A stretch of 64,000 bases of DNA from Branchiostoma floridae (GCF_000003815.2 NC_049993.1:1579471-1643470), one strand, 5' to 3'; shown: positions 21,921 through 32,339, counted from the stretch's first letter. Program-made: numbers and translations. The notes: generated from the letters alone by a model not told the origin.

Positions 21921-22825
21921 CCCTATTCAGACGGGGGGGGGGGGGCTTTTGAGGCCTGCGCCAACTTCGATGTCCTATAACGCCAGAACGCCTTACGCTA
22001 AAGCCACCAAATTTAGTGATTTTTCCTAAAATATTGTTGGCAACAATTTTACGAAGTTTGACAAATTTTCCTTTTTTTTCGTGTTGCCATGGCAACCGTT
22101 TGCTGAAAGGCAGTTTTGCCCAAAATCACTATTTTTGGTCCTAACAATGTATTTTTCACATTTATTTGCTATATTACTGCTATTTTGTAACATAAATAAA
22201 ATTTTATATTATTTAGCATATCTTTCATAATTATATATGCATAAATGATGCTAATTTGATGACGTCATCAGCCCAAAATCCAAGATGGCGGACCGTATGG
22301 TCAGATTTTTTCATCAAAAACCATCTAAATTAATGAATTTAATCTATTTCCATTGCCCTTTGTGATTATTTGTTGCAAAAAAAGTATTTGAAAAAATTCA
22401 AGGTGGTGGATATAATATGGCGGAGCCTAACTCGTATCTTAGATGTGCATGACGTCATTTTATGACGTCATTATGACGCCATCGATGTTGCTATTGGCAA
22501 TACAAGTCGTAATAAACATAATTATTCTGTTATCTGCACTTGTTGTTACATTTTTGTAGTATAACTTGAAGTTTTCTGAGAATACCCTTTTTTCATGGGT
22601 CCGGCCAATATAATCAAATTGATGACGTCATAATTACGTCATCTTAGGACAACGTAACGTCAAACGTCAAATACTTGTCAGATATTATGTCGATATCATG
22701 TCTTGAATATTTGGTGGCCCTACGGTGCGTCGTTCAAGAGTTAGAGGACTTAGAAGTGGACGCCTGAACCCAACCCCCCCCACCCCCCGTCCAGGGATGA
22801 CCAAAAAAGCCCGGTCTGAATAGGG
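21921..22825 (+). mobile_element. Complete piggyBac-like MITE (905 bp)
   Basis: Termini CCCTATTCAGACGGG (left) and CCCGGTCTGAATAGGG (right) are inverted repeats, and TTAA flanks both ends (21917-21920, 22826-22829). TTAA duplication and CCC termini are the hallmarks of the piggyBac superfamily. No transposase is encoded. It contains a G-run, TGATGACGTCATCA, further TGACGTCA sites and CCAAGATGGCGG. The duplicated spacer at about 46260 has a single TTAA and no element. Confidence 0.87.
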
Positions 22826-22979
22826 TTAATGTTATTAATTTTGTTTTGACGATGTATGGTCAGACGATAGACTAAAAATCCCATATAACTAGAATGATAA
22901 TTCTTTTACATTTGTTTGAGAAGGAAATGAAGAAAACTAAAATAATATGAGACGGGAAGTGGCCTCCTGTCTTGCAGGC

Positions 22980-23124
22980 AGCGTTTTCAGCACATTAGAT
23001 GGGTAACGAGGAACAAAAATGACCTTGAACCCTCAGATCGTTCACCTTTCACCCCTTACTGCTTCAGACGAACGCTTGCAGGATCGGAAGATTGTGTGGA
23101 GGTAAAAATCAACATTGGCAGCAG
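22980..23124 (+). promoter_or_regulatory. Noncoding exon 1, ZF unit 5
   Basis: Second-subtype cassette: AGTGGCCTCCTGTCTTG, GATGGGTAACGAGGAACA, TTCACCTTTCACCCCTTAC, and an exon end AACATTGGCAGCAG with a GTGAGAACG donor at 23125. The acceptor is AG at 24373-24374; the hairpin array lies in the resulting 1250-bp intron. Confidence 0.65.
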
Positions 23125-23578
23125 GTGAGAACGCTAATATACAAAAATCACGGTCTTATCATTACGAAAAAAATGTATAGGTATTTTTTATGGTATATGA
23201 ACCGCATTTGGACGATATGTGTCACTTTTGGGGGTTACGAAATAGATGTGGGGATGGGGCGAAGTCACACGCCAAGTCCTTCGAATTCGCGACAAAACAA
23301 AGGGTTAGTTCTACTATACACAGTTAGCACCATAGTATTATAAATGTAACAAAACGACAGTAGAAACCATGTTAGAAAGGACTCGTGTGACACAAGGAAA
23401 CGAATGTTCAGGTGAAACATGTGAGGACAGTTTTGTGGAATTCAGGAATGGACTCATGGCAAAATTATACATGAAAGGGGGGGGGGGGGGGCGCCGTAAG
23501 GTATGATCGGGGAGGTTTTAATATTACGATGGAGTTTTGCATTTGACAGTTGTTTGGTCAAATGTGCAAAACTACCGA

Positions 23579-24318
23579 GGTCACGGGTAAATTTCTCATC
23601 ACTCGGTATCCAGTGATGAAGTCGCGTCGTCACTGGCTTACCAGTGGGGAATATTTATCGTCACTAGTTTTCCAGTGATGAGGAAACTTCAGCTGGTAAC
23701 TCAGTGACGACAAATATTCAGCTTGCTGAAAAAAAAAAGGAATCATCGTTTCAGTTGATCAGGGGATTTCAAAGTTAGCACTTAAAGTTATACTAACGTC
23801 GCCTCTGCAAGTCATCACACTCCCGGACCAAATCTAACAGTAACACGGCCATGGCGACATGTGGGTTAGGGTGTTTTTGTTGCACATCGAACTCAGCACT
23901 GGAACTTTCTAGTGCTATTCGATTACGTGGTCACTGGAAGCCCAGTGCCGAAATAATTTCATCACTCTGTGTCCAGTGCCGAAAAGTCACCGATCACTGG
24001 AAAACCCAGTGAGGAACCGGTGACCTCGATGGTTCCGCACTCGGTGCCCAGTGACGAATGACGTTCATCACTGGGCCCCGAGTGACGAGCGGAGTTCATC
24101 ACTGGGTCCCGAGTGACGAGCAGAGTTCATCACTGGAAACCGAGTGACGAGACAAGGTTCATCAATTGAATTCCAGTGCCGAGAGAGCTTCATCACTGGA
24201 ACAAAGCAATTCATCACTGGGGAACCAGTGACGAACTTTCTTCGTCACTGGGCGTCCAGTGATAACGCCATTTTGAATACATTTTCGTCACTGGAAGCCC
24301 AGTGAGGAACCCGTGACC
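23579..24318. repeat. Array of ~16 short palindromes with inverted ends
   Basis: GGTCACGGGT (23579-23588) and ACCCGTGACC (24309-24318) are exact inverted repeats that bound the array. Inside, 20-26 bp units of the form TC(A/G)TCACTGG-N4-6-CCAGTGACGA recur: about 23596-23619, 23631-23646, 23659-23681, 23688-23710, 23895-23916, 23929-23951, 23959-23982, 23993-24013, 24036-24057, 24064-24088, 24095-24120, 24126-24151, 24158-24183, 24189-24204 (half), 24210-24234, 24241-24264 and 24283-24308. A 130-bp non-repetitive stretch separates the first four from the rest. An internal ACCGGTGACCTCG (24017-24029) resembles the ends, so two nested elements are possible. I do not recognise it. Confidence 0.8.
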
Positions 24319-24381
24319 CGCGTAGTCTTGCGTCAAATGTTCATATTTTATCCATTTAAATTTGTGTCCACTAGGTTAGTC

Positions 24382-25760
24382 ATGGCTGAGGCAGGATATG
24401 GGTCTCCTACTGGTGTTCCCCTGAAGCACGGTGATGGGTCTCCTGTTGGAGTTTCATGTGACAGAGATGCAGGTAATTGCGGATACGAGCAGACAGCAAG
24501 CAAAAACAGTTTGGAATGAAAGAAGGAGCACATACTGATGGAAAATCTTATCTATGTGAGGATTGTGGTTACAGGACATCCCGGAAGTCTGACTTGGTGA
24601 AACATGTGAGAACTCATACAGGTGAAAAACCCTACAAGTGTGACCAGTGTGATTATTCTGCAGCACGGAAATCAACCTTAAACGATCATCTAATCAAACA
24701 CACCGGTGAAAAACCCTACATGTGTGGGGAATGTGGGTACAGGACAGCTGAAAGACGTAACCTTTACAGACATATGAAAATTCATACAGGTGAAAAACCC
24801 TACAAATGTGATCAGTGTGACTATTCTGCGGCAAGGAAATCTACATTGAACAGCCAGCTTGCAACACACTCCGGTACGAAACCCTACTTGTGTGGGGAGT
24901 GTGGGTACAGAACAACTCAAAAGTGTCACCTATCCGAACACATGAGAACCTATACTGGCGAAAAAACCCTACAAGTTTGACCAGTGTGATTATTCTGCTG
25001 CACAGAAATCCACATTGGACCGCCATCTAGCAAAACACATGTACAGCGGCGAGAAACCCTACATGTGTGGGGAGTGTGGGTACAGTACAACTCAAAAGTG
25101 TCACCTATCTGAACACATGAGAACCCATACTGGCGAAAAACCCTACAAGTGTGACCAGTGTGACTATTCTGCTGCACAGAAATCCACATTGGACCGCCAT
25201 CTAACAAAACACAGCGGCGAGAAACACTACATGTGTGGGGAGTGTGGATACAGGGCAACTGATAAGCGTTACCTAACCATACATATGAAAATCCATGCTG
25301 GTGAAAAACCCTACAAGTGTGACCAGTGTGATTATTCTGCTACACGGAAGTGACATTTGGACATCCATCTTGCAAAACACACCGGTGGCAAACCCTACAT
25401 GTGTGGGGAGTGTGGGTACAGGACAACTCAAAAGTGTCACCTATCCGAACACATGAGAACCCATACTGGCGAAAAACCCTCAAGTGTGACCAGTGCGATT
25501 ATTCTGCTGCACAGAAGTCCACATTGGACCGCCATCTAGCAAAACACGGCGGCAAGAAACCCTACATGTGTGGGGAGTGTTGGTACGGGACAGTGGATAG
25601 GCGTTACCTATACAGACACATGAGAAAACATACTGTTGACAAACCCGTCATCATGTGAGGGAAATGTGGGTACAGGACAACTCTAAAGTGTGACTTATCC
25701 CAACATTTGAGAACCCATACCGACGAAACACACTACAAATGTGATCAGTAAGTTAATTGA
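24382..25760 (+). pseudogene. C2H2 zinc-finger pseudogene (ZF unit 5)
   Basis: It starts normally 7 nt after acceptor GTCCACTAG with MAEAGYGSPTGVPLKHGDGS. A one-base loss after NSLE brings a stop at 24517-24519. The finger array then continues in another frame (24540-24950), is shifted again by an extra A at 24960-24966, stops at TGA 25351-25353, and shifts again by a missing base near 25480. At least ten fingers are recognisable in total, with remnants to about 25760. Its first finger, YLCEDCGYRTS, and the NSLE motif identify it as the closest relative of minus-strand unit 6. Confidence 0.92.
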
Positions 25761-25769
25761 TAATTCTGC

Positions 25770-27236
25770 AGTATAAAAATTCACATTAGACCGCTGGAGC
25801 TTAGAAAAACATAAGAACTTCTGTGATAGGTTTATTTATGATATATAAAGATACACGGCAAGCTCATGTTAGTGAACTAGAAAATAAGACATACAATAAG
25901 TATGTAACAAAGGTTTTCAAGATACACAAATGAGATTAAAAGGAGCCTAAGGGAAGTTAATAACTATGCACGTCTGGTCCCTTAGCCTGATTCGTAACGT
26001 TGTTATGCTTTGTGATAATGCCAGTTGGACCAAGGAGGTTATAGCTCAATATTGTTGTAGGATAGAGTAAAAAGGTTACGTTTATTATCAAAGTGATGTC
26101 TGAAACCGTAAACAATACAGCTGCACTTTGCCACCTAGTACCGTGTGGGTATTGTTTGACTGCCTGTATTATTTGACAGTCTGTGAATTGCGACCATGTG
26201 ACAAAAATCTAAATTCAGCTACAATAGACTTTCCGACTAACTTTGTCTGTCTACATGCAAATACGCATAAAACGCAGGCAATTGTATTCCACATAGCAGT
26301 TGGGTAGACCAATCAGCACACGTCTTGCGATTTTCAAATCTTTCAATCCCATCTTTCAGTTGGCATTCGGAGAATGCCTTGTTTCTGTAAGGTAGTGCTT
26401 TCACACAGCTCCTATCCCGATAGCAAAATGTTTGTATGCACGCCAGACGGTCCCACGGCCAGTGAACAATGAGAGCTTGGAAATACTGTACGTCAAGACC
26501 GGACACTTTCTTGCTGTGGAATTGCATTCAACTACCAACGCCATGCGACCTAGTTCTGTTTAAAAGGGTAACAACCGGTGCACCGGTCGCGAAGAGCCCA
26601 GCTGTTGTTTTGTGCGGTTTGAGTTTCAGCAAGAAAGGTCTTTGTCACTACGTCGAACGCAAGAAGGGCTAGCTGCTGCCGTTTCACGATTGACTGAATA
26701 CTACCGTTATGCGAACTTTACAAGCCCGTGTTCCTGACTAGCATCGGTTTGTGTAGAAGACCGCCTGGACAACAGAATTTGTGAGAGCAGCAATGCAGAA
26801 ATCGAGAGATCTACAGGAGTTTATGTCAACAAATTGGAAGCGACTATACAGTTAGTTGGGCGACTGCTTATGAAAATAGTGAAGACCCGAATGCTAGTGA
26901 CCTATGAAAGCAGACCGACATATATTTGAAAGCGAAAAGGGGACGGAGCCCATCAGGAGCAGTCCAAAATAGTTTTAGAAAAAGTTAATTCACATTTTGA
27001 AAGAATAAAGGAAACTTATACAAGCTACATGGGAAGGGGAGGTGGGAGGGTAAATCCTAGGTCGGCAGGGGTGGTAAAACAACACTGTTTTTAATAACAA
27101 AGGCTGTAATTAACGCGCTCTAGTGGAGGTAGATAATTAGGTGATGATTGCCCGGTAATTTATGCAAAGAGCATCCGTGCGGCGTGGCACAAGTCTCAGG
27201 TATCCGGGTATATAGAAAAGGAAGTATTACGGCTAA
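25770..27236. other. Intergenic, nothing recognised
   Basis: No frame with domain character and no relation to the ZF spacers was seen. The base composition is ordinary. Confidence 0.35.
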
Positions 27237-27569
27237 ATGCGCGGTCAAGCGCGGGTCATAGACACGTACCGGACACAAACTTGTTCGTTTCAGTGCATCC
27301 TCGGGTGTGCCAGTTGCCCGGACAGGCATCATGTCCAGTTCGATACGTACCGTGAATGTCCGACCATTTCGAGTTTCTCGGTGCATGTCCAGGAGTTTCT
27401 ACCCCATATATTCAACTTTTCATGCAGTGACAGAAAATTGGTTCTCACCAATTTCGAACCAGAAAACATCACGGAGATGATAGTTTGGTGCGGAACCGAT
27501 CACAGGACGTGGTTTAATCACTTTCCGACAGGAAAGAACAAAGGCTGCAGACGAAACGCCAACTTGTGA
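27237..27569 (+). CDS. Unassigned 110-codon open frame
   Basis: The frame has a cysteine/histidine-rich part (CILGCASCPDRHHVQFD, residues about 20-36) loosely like the C-terminal knuckle of LINE proteins, then a region without motifs. No start context, promoter or paralogue was found. It may be a retroelement remnant or a chance frame. Confidence 0.22.
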   Translation: MRGQARVIDTYRTQTCSFQCILGCASCPDRHHVQFDTYRECPTISSFSVHVQEFLPHIFNFSCSDRKLVLTNFEPENITEMIVWCGTDHRTWFNHFPTGKNKGCRRNANL

Positions 27570-27834
27570 CCCTTGAGTTCATCAGGTGAAACCAACTCTC
27601 AGCCACAGTGGTGACGTGTTAGGTAGTTACTTCTGAGCACAAAACTTGTAAGATTCTCAGCCCAAATGATAACTCTACTATATTTTCAAGACAGAATATT
27701 AGCTTTGCCGCCCTAGTACTTAATGTTTTAGCTGGTTCCACCCTGGTTTCGCACCCTGAGCAACAGTGGTAACATCCATATCCGGAACCCCGGCGCACTT
27801 AATTTTGGGAAGAGTGCAAAAGGAGAATTCCTTA

Positions 27835-28034
27835 AGCCCCGTTTACAAATCAAGTATTTAGCTCGGCCGAGTTGTCAACGAGCTCTAAATTACGAGGAGG
27901 TATGACCCTGTATGACCCTGATGCCGACGAAGAAACTCTGCCATTTGTTCGTAGGAGTTAGGGCCATGCCTCCTCGTAATTTAGAGCTCGCTGACAACTC
28001 GGCCGAGCTAAATTCTTGATTTGTAAACGGGGCT
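27835..28034. mobile_element. PIF/Harbinger-like MITE (200 bp)
   Basis: Long inverted arms of about 70 bp start AGCCCCGTTTACAAATCAAG on each side and contain TTTAGCTCGGCCGAGTTG. TTA is duplicated at 27832-27834 and 28035-28037, the 3-bp TWA duplication typical of PIF/Harbinger elements. It has no coding capacity. Confidence 0.75.
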
Positions 28035-28101
28035 TTACCGCCCCCTCCCCCTTCATAATTTTGCAACGAATCCATTCCTGATGAGTACACAAACCTGTCT
28101 C

Positions 28102-28201
28102 NNNNNNNNNNNNNNNNNNNNNNNNNNNNNNNNNNNNNNNNNNNNNNNNNNNNNNNNNNNNNNNNNNNNNNNNNNNNNNNNNNNNNNNNNNNNNNNNNNN
28201 N
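28102..28201. other. Assembly gap (100 N)
   Basis: Exactly 100 N, a conventional placeholder of unknown true length. The flanks are unrelated: unique sequence to the left and purine-rich low-complexity sequence to the right. Confidence 1.
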
Positions 28202-28410
28202 GAAAAGGAAGGGAAAAAGAGAAAAATATAGAGTAAGAAGATAAAAAAGAAAAAATAAATGGATAAGGAAAAAAAGATATATGAAAAGAGGGAGGTAAAG
28301 AAAAATAGGAAGGAGGAAGAAAAGGAAAAGAAGAATAATGAAGGAAAGAAAATAAAAAAAAGGAAGAAAAGGAGAGCAGAAGAAAGACGAAAAAAAGTGG
28401 AGCAAGAATG
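28202..28410 (+). repeat. Purine-rich low-complexity tract
   Basis: Almost pure A/G sequence built from AAAAAG/GGAAG-like words. It gives a lysine/glutamate-rich open frame that I regard as composition only. It abuts the gap and may have caused it. Confidence 0.8.
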
Positions 28411-28499
28411 GCAGGAATATTGTTTTTCCCTTCTAAAATGGTGTCTATTGTCGTTTTGTCACATCTATGATACTATGGTAGTAGTAGGTAACTGTAGGT

Positions 28500-28870
28500 T
28501 GGTTATCTATAGTAGAACTACCCTTTGTTTTGACTCGAAGGACTCGGCGTGTAATTTCGCCACCCTTCCCACATCTATATCGTGGCCTGGAAAAGTGACA
28601 CATATCGCCCCAATGCGCCCCATATGCCATAGAAATGCCGTATACATTCTTTGGTCCGTGATAAGACGATTATTTTTGTATATTAGCGTCCTCACCTGGA
28701 GCCAGTGTTGATGTTTACCTCCACACAATCCTCCTGATCCTGCAAGCGTTCGTCTGGAGCAGCAGAGGGGTGAAAGGTGGTGTGATGGTCAAAGGTCATA
28801 GTGTGTGCTTCATTACCCATTTATTGTGTTAAAATCGCTGCCAACATGACAGGAGACACTCCCTTCTCAT
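28500..28870 (-). promoter_or_regulatory. Orphan noncoding exon 1 cassette, minus strand
   Basis: Read on the minus strand, the second-subtype cassette ends CAACACTGGCTCCAG with a GTGAGGACG donor (exon end at plus 28696). The intron-side sequence to about 28500 is also conserved with 14.8-15.0 and 23.1-23.3 kb. No zinc-finger exon follows before the gap, so its coding exon is missing, in the gap, or lost. Confidence 0.62.
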
Positions 28871-28879
28871 ATTGTTCTG

Positions 28880-29329
28880 TTTTCTTTTTTCCTTCTAAAA
28901 CAAATGCATAAGGGTTATCATTCTAGTTATTGGGGATTTATAGTCTATCGTCTGATTATATATAAATCGTCAAAAAAATTAACCTTTTATGGCCGACACA
29001 ATAAATCAAATGTTTCACACACTTAACGAAATATTGTTAACTGTACTTTTAATAATAACAGCTCTCACCTGCCATGAATTAACATATCTTGAATCAACTG
29101 AGCTCCATTGCTAATTCTATCTATATCTGTTATTACAAACATGTAAGTCACACAACTACAATTATCTATTATTTATAGACACTACTTTACATGTTACACA
29201 AGCATCATTACATATTTTTACAATGTTCAACAAAGGTTCAGCATAATCATCAACATATCATCATATATACTAACATATGTAGATAACATAATATTTTACC
29301 TGTGTAAGAACATATAGCAGTAATGTAGC
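28880..29329 (-). repeat. Inverted copy of the post-ZF spacer
   Basis: The reverse complement matches 45.97-46.40 kb and 21.64-21.90 kb (for example TATGTTGATGATTATGCTGAAC and TGCATGTTTGTAATAACAGAT, given in part). No gene. Confidence 0.7.
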
Positions 29330-29463
29330 AAAATAAGTGGAAAATACACTGCCAGGACCAAAATTAGCGATTTTCGTCAAAATGCCTGTCAACAAATAGT
29401 TGCCATGGCAACCCGAAAAAAATAGAAATTTTCACACTTTCTAAAATTGTTTCTAACTAATTT
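29330..29463 (-). mobile_element. piggyBac-like MITE left end, cut by a gap
   Basis: The reverse complement carries the GCCATGGCAACT-type block and TTTTGATG...ATCGC segment of the truncated copies at 21356 and 45716. The sequence runs into the gap where the G-run terminus should be. Confidence 0.65.
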
Positions 29464-29563
29464 NNNNNNNNNNNNNNNNNNNNNNNNNNNNNNNNNNNNN
29501 NNNNNNNNNNNNNNNNNNNNNNNNNNNNNNNNNNNNNNNNNNNNNNNNNNNNNNNNNNNNNNN
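29464..29563. other. Assembly gap (100 N)
   Basis: Exactly 100 N. By comparison with the duplicates, the missing sequence should contain the TTAACCC terminus and G-homopolymer of the piggyBac-like element. Confidence 1.
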
Positions 29564-29778
29564 AAGAAGCGAGAAGAAGTCGTACCGGTACATAATAGCA
29601 TACATTAGACTTTGTAGTTGCAAGTAGTAAGATACTCGTTCTCACTTCACTAGAAATAGTTTTTACACTTAGATTATTGAGACAACTTCAAACGTTATCA
29701 TCCTAGCTTGTACTTTGCTTGTTAAAGCAGAAGTGTGCAATCAAGGTCTTCTTCATTCGACAGTAAAAACGATTTCAA

Positions 29779-30009
29779 TTATAATAAGTTACTTACATTG
29801 TCACTTTTACTGCCCGATATAACAAATCTAAAGGCAACAACTTGGCTCCATGGCTCCATGACGAGGGTTTTCTTGTCATGTCCAAGTACAGGGGATGTTG
29901 CCATGATATGACGTCGGTTGTGGAGTTGCCGGGCACGACACCAACTGATCTGATGAGTGAGTTTGTTTAGATGCCCTAAATCGCATTCCTCTAAATAAGT
30001 AGGGGTTGA
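29779..30009 (-). CDS. Conserved non-finger segment downstream of ZF unit 6
   Basis: On the minus strand a frame open from about 30075 to 29779 contains RQLHNRRHIMATSPVLGHDKK (shown across the conserved core) and FRFVISGSKS. The copy at 45295-45495 keeps the same frame (QLHNRR.IMATS.VLG.DKKT, then FIIGGSKS), while the copy at 20.96 kb has stops. Here the sequence after GGCAGTAAAAGTGACAAT continues GTAAGTAAC, a good donor. It could be a separate 3' exon or the end of the ancestral ZF protein. No known domain was recognised. Confidence 0.4.
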   Translation of the reverse strand, partial: STPTYLEECDLGHLNKLTHQISWCRARQLHNRRHIMATSPVLGHDKKTLVMEPWSQVVAFRFVISGSKSDNVSNLL

Positions 30010-30241
30010 CATCGGTGTGTTTACAATGCCTCTCCAAAGTGGATCTTCGTGCTGCAGACTAGTCACACTGGTCACACTTGTAGGGTCTTTTACAAGTATG
30101 CGTTCTGATATGCTTTGTTAAGTTAGACTTTCGAGCCGTCCAATACCCACACTCCCCACAATGACATATGTAGGGTTTGTCACCGGTGTGCTTTGCTAGA
30201 TGTTGCTTCAAGGTGGAGTTTAATGTAGCAGAATAATCACA
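30010..30241 (-). pseudogene. Decayed terminal fingers of ZF unit 6
   Basis: Three finger remnants follow the stop at 30242-30244; one has an insertion (CHCGECGYW) and another a TAT-to-TAG stop after CDQCD. The last ends HCKHTDVNPY, matching the family C-terminus. Confidence 0.8.
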
Positions 30242-31600
30242 CTAGTCACACTTGTAGGGTTTTTGGCCTGTGTGGATTCTCATGTGTTGGGATAAGTGAG
30301 ACTTGTAAGCTGTCCGGTACCCACACTCCCCACACATGTAGGGCTTATCACCGGTGTGTTTGGCTAGATGTAGGTCCAAACTGTGTTTTTCTACAGCAGC
30401 ATAATCACACTGGTCACACCTGTAGGGTTTTTCACCAGAATGGATTTTCATATGCCTGATTAGGTTACGTCTTTCAGCTGTCCTGTACCCACATTCCCCA
30501 CAAATGTAGGGTTTCTCACCGGTGTGTGCTGTAAGGTGCCTATCCAACGTGGATTTCTGTGCAGCACAATAATCACATTGGTCACACTTGTATGGTTTAT
30601 CTCCGGTATGGATTCTCATATGTTTTGACAAGTCACATTTTTGAGTTGTCCTATACCCACATTCCCCACACATGAAGGGTTTGTCGCCGGTATGTTTTGC
30701 ACGATGAATGTCCAAATGGTGTTTCATTGCAGCAGAATAGTCACATTGGTCACATTTGTAGGGTTTTTCACCGGTATGGATTTTCATATGTTTGGATAAG
30801 TAATATTTATGAGCTGTCCTGAACCCACACTCCCCACAACTGAACGATTTGTTGCTGGAGTGTTTTGCACGATGGGTGTCCAAATTACTTTTTTACGCTG
30901 CAGAGAAGTCACACTGGTCACATTTGTATGGCTTTATACCGGTATGGGTCCTCATATGTTGGGATAAGGCAGATTTCTGAGTTGTCCTGTACCCACACTC
31001 CCCACACATGTAGGGTTTCTCACCAGTGTGTTGGAGAAGATGGGTGTTTAAGTTAAATTTTTGTGCAGCAGAATAATCACACTGGTCACACTTGTAAGGT
31101 TTCTCATTGGTGTGTTTTGCAAGATGTCTACCCAAAGTGGATTTCTGTGCCGCAGAATAACCACACTGGTCACACTTGTAGAGTTTTTCACCGGTATGGG
31201 TTCTCATGTGTTTGGATAAGTCACACTTTTGAGCTGTCCTGTGCCCACATTCCCCACACAAGTAGGGTTTCTCACCCGTGTGTTTTGCTAGATGTCTGTC
31301 CAATGAGGATTTCCGTGTAGCAGAATAATCACACTGGCTACACGTGTAGGGTTTTTTACCTGTATGGGTTCTCATATGTTGCAATAAGTGGGACTTCTTT
31401 GATGTCTTGTAACCACAATCCTCACATAGATAAGGTTTTTCATCAGTATGTGCTTCTTCCTGACATTCCAAACTATTTTTGCTTGCTTTCTGCTCGTCTC
31501 CGACATTGCCTGCATCTCTGTCACATGTAACTCCAACAGGAGACCCGTCACCGAGCTTCAGGGGAACATCAGTAGGAGACCCATATCCTGCCTCATCCAT
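30242..31600 (-). pseudogene. C2H2 zinc-finger gene interrupted by one in-frame stop (ZF unit 6)
   Basis: The ATG at 31600 is 7 nt after acceptor GTCCATTAG. MDEAGYGSPTDVPLKLGDGS and the EEAHTDEKPYLCEDCGYKTS start match unit 5. Six fingers are intact, then TAA at 30893-30895 replaces the residue at helix position -1 of finger 7. The same frame continues for 216 codons with seven more perfect fingers (8-14) and ends KPYKCD-stop, probably CAG to TAG. Total finger content would be 14. A single recent nonsense change, a sequencing error or readthrough are all possible. If the stop is real, the product is a six-finger protein of 235 residues. Confidence 0.88.
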
Positions 31601-32067
31601 GCCTATCCTAATGGACACAAATTTGAATATATTTTATATTAGACAAAATATGAAAAATGAGCCGAACGTTTTATATCTCTTCAGCACTGAAACAAATTCA
31701 TCGAAATCTGCCCGATCGTTTCTTACTGCCTTACTGTCCCCCGTCCCCTTTAATTTTGCCATGAGTCCATTCCTCATTCAAATTCCTGAAATAAATTCCA
31801 CAAACATTGTCCTCATTTGTCATGACGTACTAGCACTGCTATCATTTGTAATTTGCATGTTCATGAGAGGTAACTCATTTGCATGTTCGTGAGAGTTAAA
31901 TGGCCCCGTTACCCTTGGCGGGTGACTTGCCCCCCCTCCCCACATCTATTTCGTAACCACGAAAAGTGACACATATCGTACTAATGCGGTCCATATACCA
32001 TACAAATGACCTATACATTCTTTGCTTCATGTTAAGATCGTTATTTTTGTATATCTAGTGTGCTTAC

Positions 32068-32225
32068 CTGCTTCAAGTGTTGATTTTTACCTCGGCTCCA
32101 CACAATCCTCCTGCAAGCGTTCGTCTTGAGGCAGCAAGGGGTGAAAGGTTAAGTATTTGTGGGGTGACAGGTCATCACGTGTGCCTTGTTACCCATGTAA
32201 TGTGCCGAGACCGCTGCCGACATGA
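32068..32225 (-). promoter_or_regulatory. Noncoding exon 1, ZF unit 6
   Basis: The minus strand reads CACTTGAAGCAG with a GTAAGCACAC donor (exon end at plus 32068), preceded by GAGGTAAAAATCAAC and the GTAACAAGGCACAC-type cassette start. Acceptor AG at plus 31608-31609 gives an intron of about 460 bp. Confidence 0.68.
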
Positions 32226-32339
32226 CACGATGGGATTATACACCTTCCCAGAATGTTTAGTTTATCTCCTCCTCCTTTCTAAAAAGGTTGTAATAGCATA
32301 ATTGTCATTCTAGCTATTTGGGGAGTTTGGGCGACGCCC

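Larger units (their letters stand above)
17764..22920. repeat. Segmental duplication, copy A (partner 40245-46400)
   Basis: Homology begins at AAGGTAGGCTAGCAGAGCA in both copies and runs through the upstream spacer, exon 1, intron, the ZF exon, the downstream conserved block, the truncated piggyBac left end, and the spacer beyond. Copy A gained a full piggyBac MITE (21921-22825); copy B gained a 628-bp foldback element (42756-43383) and a (TGAA)n array. Confidence 0.85.

Noticed and set aside
27890-28405. Minus-strand frame spanning N bases
   Set aside because: It crosses an assembly gap and a pyrimidine-rich tract; no evidence of coding.
28259-28711. 150-codon Lys/Glu-rich frame
   Set aside because: It is the translation of a purine-rich low-complexity tract running into an inverted promoter cassette.
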